Shown piece after piece: positions 5,926-10,670 of a stretch of 10,670 nt of DNA. Every line of letters begins with the position of its first letter. Positions within the stretch are counted from its first letter, which is position 1. The notes below the pieces were generated by a model that was not told the DNA's origin, did no database searches, and saw only the letters and a list, made by a program, of their open reading frames with translations. The stretch is from JAQVXR01 sp050945755 (GTDB lineage: Bacteria > Bacillota > Dehalobacteriia > Dehalobacteriales > Dehalobacteriaceae): NCBI GenBank assembly GCA_050945755.1, contig JBMNTN010000063.1:1-10670 (forward strand). The letters run 5' to 3'. Both the position numbers and the translations under genes were made by a program.

Positions 5926-6750
5926 GTGAAGAAAGACAGGTTGGATCTCTTGCTTGTGGAGAAAGGTTTTTTCCCCAGTAGGGAAAAAGCCAAAGCAGCT
6001 ATTATGGCTGGTCAGGTAATCGTAAATGGGCTGAAAGTAGATAAAGCCGGGACTGGTATAGATGGGAGTGCGGAGATAAAAATAATCGGCGAGACTTTAA
6101 AATATGTCAGCCGAGGCGGTTTGAAACTGGAAAAGGCAGTAAAACATTTTCACCTGGACTTAACTGGAAAAGTTCTTCTGGATATTGGCGCTTCGACCGG
6201 TGGCTTTACTGATTGTGCTCTGCAGAATGGAGCCCAAAAAGTTTTTGCTGTTGACGTTGGTTATGGACAACTTGACTGGAAGTTACGTCAGGATAAACGA
6301 GTGGTAGTGTTGGAACGAGTAAATGCCCGATACTTGACGACCTCTCAGATTCCGGAACAGGTGGATATTATAACTATTGACGTATCATTTATTTCCTTGA
6401 CAAAGATTCTTGTTGTATTAAGGCAATTTTTAAAAGACAGCGGTATGATTATTTCTTTAATTAAACCTCAGTTTGAGGCTGGACGGGATAAAGTAGGCAA
6501 GAAAGGTGTTGTTCGGGACCCGGCTACGCACCGGGAGGTAATTGCTTGGATAATTAGTACCGCAAATGAATTAGGATTTTATTGTCATGGCTTAACTTTT
6601 TCTCCGATTACAGGGCCGGAAGGAAATATTGAATACTTGGCTTTTTTTATGACTGATCCGTCAGATATTCAGATTGAAGCAGATGCGGTTGTTAGGGAAG
6701 CTTTTGAATGCTTTCGACCTGAAGCAAAGCAATTTTCTCATGATAAATAA
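5926..6750 (+). CDS. tlyA: TlyA-family rRNA 2'-O-methyltransferase
   Basis: SAM-dependent methyltransferase with an N-terminal S4 RNA-binding domain (about residues 4-62; RLDLLLVEKGFFPSREKAK) and a C-terminal FtsJ-like Rossmann domain (about 63-245). Motif I is LLDIGASTGGFTDCAL (84-99), followed by FAVDVGYGQLDW. A K-D-K-E catalytic tetrad can be proposed as K67 or K70, D152 (IDVSFISL), K180 (SLIKPQFEAGRDKVG) and E236 (GNIEYLAF). Mycobacterial homologues methylate C1409 of 16S and C1920 of 23S rRNA, and their loss gives capreomycin resistance. The Bacillus member is YqxC, and old literature calls it a haemolysin. At 274 aa it is full length. GTG 5926 starts 2 bases after the dxs stop, with TGGAGG at 5911-5916. 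It is the last gene before the terminator at 6785. Whether this copy modifies one or both rRNAs cannot be told here. Confidence 0.93.
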   Translation: MKKDRLDLLLVEKGFFPSREKAKAAIMAGQVIVNGLKVDKAGTGIDGSAEIKIIGETLKYVSRGGLKLEKAVKHFHLDLTGKVLLDIGASTGGFTDCALQNGAQKVFAVDVGYGQLDWKLRQDKRVVVLERVNARYLTTSQIPEQVDIITIDVSFISLTKILVVLRQFLKDSGMIISLIKPQFEAGRDKVGKKGVVRDPATHREVIAWIISTANELGFYCHGLTFSPITGPEGNIEYLAFFMTDPSDIQIEADAVVREAFECFRPEAKQFSHDK

Positions 6751-6784
6751 TAGAATAGAGGGAAAAGAAATATTTTGTAGAATA

Positions 6785-6826
6785 AAAATCCGTGTGCTTA
6801 ATTTAAAGCTGCGGGTTTTCTTTTAT
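6785..6826 (+). terminator. Intrinsic terminator after tlyA
   Basis: AAAATCCG (6785-6792) pairs with CGGGTTTT (6812-6819, one T-G wobble). Above it, after a small internal loop, GCTT (6796-6799) pairs with AAGC (6806-6809) around an AATTTA loop. The right arm runs into TTTTCTTTTATT. This ends the xseA-to-tlyA unit 35 bases after the tlyA stop and implies a new promoter for nadK. Confidence 0.72.
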
Positions 6827-6834
6827 TCGTTTGG

Positions 6835-6863
6835 TTGCATAAAATTCATTAATTGATTAAAAT
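6835..6863 (+). promoter_or_regulatory. Candidate promoter of the nadK-mnmM-argR-recN unit
   Basis: TTGCAT (6835-6840), a 17-base spacer, then TAAAAT (6858-6863). The -10 matches 5 of 6 consensus bases and the -35 only 3 of 6. The region is very AT-rich, so chance matches are likely, but a promoter must lie between the terminator ending near 6826 and nadK at 6922. A possible ArgR half-site cluster overlaps it (see findings). Confidence 0.38.
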
Positions 6864-6921
6864 TTATTCATGTTGATTTCTGAGTAATGGAACTTATTTT
6901 AATAGCAATGGAGCGATTAAT

Positions 6922-7791
6922 ATGAATGTAGTATGTTTGGTAACAAATCAGAAAAAAGAAAATGCTGCAGTGGTAGCAGATCAACTGGAAAGCTGGTTTC
7001 TAGATCATGCAGTTAAGGTGGTGCGTTGTAACCCAAGGGTTAAACTTAGCAAAGAGGATTTTATATTTTCAAGGGATGGTAATACTACCGAAAAAGTTGA
7101 TATGATTCTTGTTTTGGGGGGAGACGGAACATTATTAAATACAGCCCGGGCAGCCGCACCCTATCAGATTCCTCTTCTAGGCATAAATATGGGTCACTTA
7201 GGATTTCTGACAGAAGTTGAACTAAACGATATGTTTTCATCTTTGGAAAAATTAGTAGCAGGTGAATTTTGGATGGAAGAAAGGATGATGCTGCAGTGTT
7301 CCTTGGTCCGAGAAGGTTCTTCCATTGTAGAGTTTCTTGCTCTTAATGATGTTGTACTAACAAAAGGCCCATTTTCTCGGATGATTTTGTATGATATTTT
7401 TGTTGATCATCAGTTTGTGGATAATTATCCGGCAGACGGGTTAATAATTTCCTCACCGACAGGCTCAACCGCATACTCCCTTTCTGCAGGTGGACCGATT
7501 GTTTCGCCTGATATGGAGTTAATGATCGTTACTCCGATCTGTCCCCATACCCTTTATTCTCGCCCTATCGTTATTTGTCCAAATAAAGAAGTACGGGTGG
7601 TTTTAAAGTCGGAGCTGGCGGAAGTAATGCTGACCATTGATGGGCAGCATGGCTATCGGTTGCAGCGGGAGGATGAAATTTTTGTGCAGGAATCTCCTTT
7701 AAAAACTCGGTTAATTCGGCTTAAAAGCAAATCATTTTACGATATTTTGCGAGAAAAGTTGCGGGAAAGCGGTGGTAAAAATCGGTTTTAA
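6922..7791 (+). CDS. nadK: NAD kinase
   Basis: Phosphorylates NAD at the 2' position of the adenosine ribose using ATP or polyphosphate, giving NADP; cytoplasmic and essential in most bacteria. At 289 aa it is typical. Motifs: LVLGGDGTLL (63-72, with the GGDG phosphate-binding loop and catalytic Asp68), GINMGHLGFLTE (88-99), ALNDVVLTKG (140-149), the conserved YPADGLIISSPTGSTAYSLS (169-188) binding NAD, GGPIVSP, ICPHTLYSRPIV (206-217) and a C-terminal TIDGQ. The N-terminal segment holds no second domain. ATG 6922 has GGAG at 6910-6913 with 8-base spacing. It opens the second transcription unit, 171 bases after tlyA and beyond a terminator, and its end overlaps the next gene by 20 bases. Confidence 0.96.
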   Translation: MNVVCLVTNQKKENAAVVADQLESWFLDHAVKVVRCNPRVKLSKEDFIFSRDGNTTEKVDMILVLGGDGTLLNTARAAAPYQIPLLGINMGHLGFLTEVELNDMFSSLEKLVAGEFWMEERMMLQCSLVREGSSIVEFLALNDVVLTKGPFSRMILYDIFVDHQFVDNYPADGLIISSPTGSTAYSLSAGGPIVSPDMELMIVTPICPHTLYSRPIVICPNKEVRVVLKSELAEVMLTIDGQHGYRLQREDEIFVQESPLKTRLIRLKSKSFYDILREKLRESGGKNRF

Positions 7792-8362
7792 AATTGCTCC
7801 CCGTGCTGTGGAAATTTGTCATTATTTTTTGAAGAAAGTTGTAATTCAAGGAGACAAGGTGGTCGATGCTACAGCTGGAAACGGTTATGACACCTTGTTA
7901 TTAGCAAAACTTGTAGGTGACAGCGGAAAGGTTTATTCTTTTGATATCCAAGAGAAAGCCATTGAGGAAACTCGTAGGCGCTTGAACGAGCTTGGATTGC
8001 TCCACCGGGTGGAATTAATCTGTTCAGATCATGAGAACCTCAAAAAATATGTTAAGCAGCCGATAAAAGCGATAGTTTTTAACCTAGGCTATCTTCCCGG
8101 AGGGAATAAAGAAATTGTAACAAGAGGAGACTCTACCCTAAAAGCCTTAGAAGATAGCTTAGATATGCTTTTCCCCGGAGGGGTTATTTGTCTGGTGGTC
8201 TATTGGGGGCATGAAGGTGGACCGGAAGAAAAAGAAATGATAGAAAGTTTTATTTCCCAGCTTTCTCCTCTTCAATGGGATGTTATAAACATTTCTTTTT
8301 CAAACAAGATTAAAGCTCCGGTCGTCATTGCAGTTCAAAAGAGAAGTGGGGAGGATTACTAG
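7772..8362 (+). CDS. mnmM: MnmM/YtqB-type tRNA methyltransferase
   Basis: Small class I SAM methyltransferase of the family once labelled 'rRNA methylase' and typified by B. subtilis YtqB. Members are now described as MnmM, which methylates 5-aminomethyl-2-thiouridine at the wobble position of tRNA (U34) in Gram-positive bacteria lacking the MnmC methyl domain. At 196 aa it fits. Visible: motif I VDATAGNGYDTLLLAK (31-46), acidic SAM ribose contact FDIQ (57-60), family signature FNLGYLPGGNKEIVT (103-117), TLKALEDSLDMLFPGG (122-137) and YWGHEGGPEEKE (144-155). GTG 7772 lies within nadK (20-base overlap) with only a weak purine-rich site upstream, so translation is probably coupled to nadK. The family is certain; the exact tRNA substrate here is by analogy. 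Confidence 0.86.
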   Translation: MVKIGFKIAPRAVEICHYFLKKVVIQGDKVVDATAGNGYDTLLLAKLVGDSGKVYSFDIQEKAIEETRRRLNELGLLHRVELICSDHENLKKYVKQPIKAIVFNLGYLPGGNKEIVTRGDSTLKALEDSLDMLFPGGVICLVVYWGHEGGPEEKEMIESFISQLSPLQWDVINISFSNKIKAPVVIAVQKRSGEDY

Positions 8363-8365
8363 ATA

Positions 8366-8818
8366 ATGAAGAATGCAAGACAGAAAAAAGTAAAACAGAT
8401 TATTGAAAGCATGGTAATTCGTACCCAATCAGAGTTGGCGGAAGAATTGCATCGACAAGGGTTTCATGTTACGCAAGCAACAGTTTCCCGCGATATTAAA
8501 GAATTGGGATTAATTAAAGTACCTGTTGGGAAGAACAGTTCAAAATACAGCATGCCGCAAAGTGTTACTCCTGGAAATATAACTGAACGGGTAAAAAGAA
8601 TGTTCAGAGACAATGTTAATAATATCGATTTCAGCGAAAATTTAATATTAATCCGTACTATCCCCGGGGCGGCAATGGTAGTTGCTTCCGCGATAGATTA
8701 TTTAGGATGGAAAGAGATCTTAGGCTCTGTTGCCGGGGATGATACCATACTGGTAATTGCTAAACCCAAAGAAGCTGTGCCTGATTTGATGCAAAAGTTT
8801 AGTAGGTTTATGGTTTGA
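8366..8818 (+). CDS. argR: Arginine repressor ArgR/AhrC
   Basis: Hexameric arginine-responsive DNA-binding protein, repressing arginine biosynthesis and in Bacillus (AhrC) activating catabolism. At 150 aa it is exactly family length. The N-terminal winged helix-turn-helix includes TQSELAEELHRQGF (20-33) and the recognition helix QATVSRDIKELGLIKVP (37-53). After a linker, the C-terminal oligomerisation and arginine-binding domain (about 75-150) has GAAMVVASAIDYL (101-113), LGSVAGDDTILVI (119-131, with the arginine-binding GDD at 124-126) and a final helix. ATG 8366 is preceded by GGGGAGG (8348-8354), a strong site at slightly long spacing (11 bases). It sits 3 bases after mnmM and 16 before recN, an arrangement (argR-recN) widely conserved in Firmicutes. 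No arginine biosynthetic genes are in the window, so its targets lie elsewhere. Confidence 0.95.
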   Translation: MKNARQKKVKQIIESMVIRTQSELAEELHRQGFHVTQATVSRDIKELGLIKVPVGKNSSKYSMPQSVTPGNITERVKRMFRDNVNNIDFSENLILIRTIPGAAMVVASAIDYLGWKEILGSVAGDDTILVIAKPKEAVPDLMQKFSRFMV

Positions 8819-8834
8819 GATGGGAGTTGCTTTT

Positions 8835-10520
8835 ATGTTGAAAGAGCTGTATGTTGAGAATTTTGCTTTGATAGAAAAATTGCAGGTTAACTTCCAAGCT
8901 GGATTTAATGTGTTAACGGGAGAAACAGGAGCAGGAAAGTCACTGATTATCGACGCTGTTGGGATTTTGATTGGGGGTAGGCCTTCCCAGGATATGGTGA
9001 GAACGGGAGCAGAAAAGGCTACGATTCAAGGGTGCTTTTGCGAACCGTTTCATCCGGAAATTATTTCCTTTTTGAAAGAGGCAGGTTTTACACTTAAAGA
9101 TGGCATTCTTGTCATTAGCCGGGAAATTAGAAATAGCGGCAAGCATACCTGCCGGGTTAATTACCGGGTAGTTCCGGTATCTCTTTACCGAGAAATCGGG
9201 AGAAAATTAATTAATATTCATGGGCAACATGAGCATATTGCACTTTTGGAAGAAGAGAATCAGCGCTTACTATTAGACAGCTTTGGTGGTGAGGAAGTTT
9301 TACAATTGAGAGAAGAGGTCAAAGCCAGTTACTCTGTTCTCCAGGAATTGAGAAGGAAACTGGAGGGAATGCTTAAGAATGCCCAAGATGCTGAGCGGCG
9401 AAAAGACCTATTATTTTATCAAATAAATGAAATTGAAAATGCAGCATTGAGACCAGGAGAGGAAGAAAAACTTCAAGGGGAAAAAAGTGTTTTACAGAAT
9501 GCGGAAAAGCTAGCTTTTGACTGCAGAGCAGCTTATGAAAAGCTGTATGGTTCTCGGGTGCAGGGCGCAGTTGATCTGGTTAGTGAAGCGGACAGCCTCT
9601 TAAAACCCCTTGTGGAAATTGATAAAAACGTGGAACCGATTACCCAGCGCCTGGATGAAATATACTATTTGTTAGAGGATGTAGTTAGGGATATTGCGGG
9701 GTATCAGGATAGTATAGAAAGTAACCCAATGCGTTTGGAACAGGTTGAAAGACGTTTGCTGGAAATTAAAAAGCTGAAGAAAAAATATGGCTCGACAATT
9801 GAAGAAATTCTGCAGTTTGCACATAATTCCAAAACAGAACTTGAAGAATTGGAACACACTGCAGAGAAGACTGATGAATTGGAAAGGTTGTTACAAAAGG
9901 AGCAAGAGCGGTATCATAGCTTATCAAACCAACTAACAGTTGCTCGAAAGAAAACCGGGGAAAAGTTATCCAGTGCCGTCACCAAAGAACTTCACCAACT
10001 CCAAATGCCTTCAGCTAGATTTGTTGTACAGGTAAAACCTACCGATGCAAGTTTGCAGGGAAAAGATTCTATAACTTTTTTGATAAGCCCTAACGAGGGA
10101 GAAGAACTAAAACCGGTAGCACGTATTGCTTCGGGTGGCGAAATGTCTCGGATTATGCTGGGTGTAAAAGTAGTACTTGCCCGGTTGGATCAAATTCCGA
10201 CATTGATATTTGATGAAATAGATAGTGGATTGGGCGGACGGGTGGTTTATGCTGTTGGGGAAAAATTATCTTTAATTGGGGATTATACGCAAATTATTTG
10301 TGTGACTCATTCACCGGTGGTTGCAAGCTTTGCCAACCGACACCTCTTTATTTCAAAAAAAGCTGTAGGGGGAAGAACGGTAACAGATATTAATAAACTG
10401 GACGAAAAGGGAGTTCTACATGAATTGGGCAGGATGCTTGCCGGGGATAATATTTCTGAAGTTACATTAGCCCAAGCAGGTGAACTTCTAGAGACTGGAC
10501 GAAAAAGGAAAAAATTTTGA
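8835..10520 (+). CDS. recN: DNA repair protein RecN
   Basis: SMC-like ATPase acting early in double-strand break repair, gathering at break ends and helping RecA-mediated recombination. At 561 aa it is full length. Walker A GETGAGKS (29-36) follows the typical start LKELYVENFALIEKL. The Q-loop region holds INIHGQHEHIALL. The long middle (about 155-385) is Glu/Lys/Leu-rich and predicts two antiparallel coiled coils around a short hinge, shorter than in true SMC proteins. The C-terminal half has ABC signature ASGGEMSRIMLG (432-443), Walker B TLIFDEIDSGLGG (with D460 and E461) and the switch histidine in CVTHSP. ATG 8835 is preferred: it gives the family-typical N-terminus and has GGGAG at 8822-8826. 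The in-frame ATG 8820 adds MGVAF and lacks a site. No LexA-type box is visible nearby. Confidence 0.95.
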   Translation: MLKELYVENFALIEKLQVNFQAGFNVLTGETGAGKSLIIDAVGILIGGRPSQDMVRTGAEKATIQGCFCEPFHPEIISFLKEAGFTLKDGILVISREIRNSGKHTCRVNYRVVPVSLYREIGRKLINIHGQHEHIALLEEENQRLLLDSFGGEEVLQLREEVKASYSVLQELRRKLEGMLKNAQDAERRKDLLFYQINEIENAALRPGEEEKLQGEKSVLQNAEKLAFDCRAAYEKLYGSRVQGAVDLVSEADSLLKPLVEIDKNVEPITQRLDEIYYLLEDVVRDIAGYQDSIESNPMRLEQVERRLLEIKKLKKKYGSTIEEILQFAHNSKTELEELEHTAEKTDELERLLQKEQERYHSLSNQLTVARKKTGEKLSSAVTKELHQLQMPSARFVVQVKPTDASLQGKDSITFLISPNEGEELKPVARIASGGEMSRIMLGVKVVLARLDQIPTLIFDEIDSGLGGRVVYAVGEKLSLIGDYTQIICVTHSPVVASFANRHLFISKKAVGGRTVTDINKLDEKGVLHELGRMLAGDNISEVTLAQAGELLETGRKRKKF

Positions 10521-10527
10521 ATGGATG

Positions 10528-10544
10528 AGTGCCTATAAGGCACT
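10528..10544. repeat. Perfect 7-bp inverted repeat after recN
   Basis: AGTGCCT (10528-10534), loop ATA, AGGCACT (10538-10544). It lies 8 bases past the recN stop and about 35 bases before the main terminator. No T run follows, so alone it should not terminate transcription. It may protect the mRNA 3' end or be a degenerate element remnant. Confidence 0.55.
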
Positions 10545-10578
10545 TCAGATTGTTGAAAAAGTCCAATACAAAAAGCAT

Positions 10579-10626
10579 AAAAAATGGTCTTATCCCTTGA
10601 AAACAATGGGTTTAAGGCCATTTTTT
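10579..10626 (+). terminator. Very strong, probably bidirectional terminator after recN
   Basis: AAAAAATGG (10579-10587) pairs with CCATTTTTT (10618-10626). A T-G wobble, CTTA (10589-10592) with TAAG (10613-10616), and CCC (10594-10596) with GGG (10608-10610) continue the stem, with a loop of 11 bases. The A and T runs at either side make it functional on both strands. It closes the nadK-recN unit. Confidence 0.92.
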
Positions 10627-10670
10627 ATGGTACAATTAGAGCAGAGAATATTATACAAGTTGGTGATAAA
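10627..10670. other. Start of next intergenic region, no gene called
   Basis: These last 44 bases carry TACAAT (10631-10636) with an upstream TG (extended -10 pattern) directly after the terminator, possibly the promoter of the next gene. No usable -35 is seen and no start codon with a ribosome binding site appears. In many Firmicutes recN is followed by sporulation genes such as spoIVB and spo0A, but nothing here confirms that. Confidence 0.25.

Noticed and set aside
8700..8835. LexA/DinR box for SOS control of recN
   Set aside because: I found no sequence resembling the Gram-positive SOS box upstream of recN or upstream of nadK.

Overview
This window looks like a chromosomal housekeeping region of a low-to-moderate-GC Firmicute, most likely a spore-former of the Clostridia (anaerobic, possibly thermophilic or alkaliphilic). 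The reasons are the AT-rich sequence with AGGAGG-type ribosome binding sites, frequent GTG/TTG starts, and the conserved Firmicutes order xseA-xseB-ispA-...-dxs-tlyA-nadK-...-argR-recN. The lineage is inferred from synteny and protein style; no ribosomal RNA is present. All genes lie on the + strand. I see no mobile element, CRISPR array or tRNA.

Layout. Bases 1-144 hold a gene-free tail ending in a strong intrinsic terminator (114-144). A leader with a candidate promoter (145-336) precedes xseA and xseB (exonuclease VII subunits) and ispA (farnesyl diphosphate synthase). Next comes a roughly 730-base stretch (2685-3413) with no plausible protein gene. It holds a strong promoter and then a densely structured, GC-richer RNA that I recognise as an OLE RNA (ornate, large, extremophilic RNA), one of the largest structured bacterial noncoding RNAs. 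Directly downstream is a small membrane protein gene that fits oapA (OLE-associated protein A) in position, size and topology. It is followed, with a 4-base oapA/dxs junction, by dxs and tlyA. A terminator lies at 6785-6826.

A second unit follows: nadK, mnmM (YtqB-type methyltransferase), argR and recN. It ends with an inverted repeat and a very strong terminator (10579-10626). The last 44 bases hold no gene that I can call.

How the genes work together. XseA/XseB and RecN are DNA repair functions. IspA and Dxs are isoprenoid enzymes (FPP synthesis and the first step of the MEP pathway). TlyA and MnmM modify RNA. NadK makes NADP, and ArgR senses arginine. The standout is the OLE RNA-oapA module between ispA and dxs. 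In known systems OLE RNA and OapA form a membrane-associated ribonucleoprotein linked to tolerance of short-chain alcohols, cold and high Mg2+. New details proposed here are a dedicated extended -10 promoter for the RNA, a hairpin at the RNA/oapA junction that buries the oapA ribosome binding site, and an 11-bp perfect long-range helix closing the 3' half of the RNA. The system is known, not new to science, but its molecular mechanism is still poorly understood.
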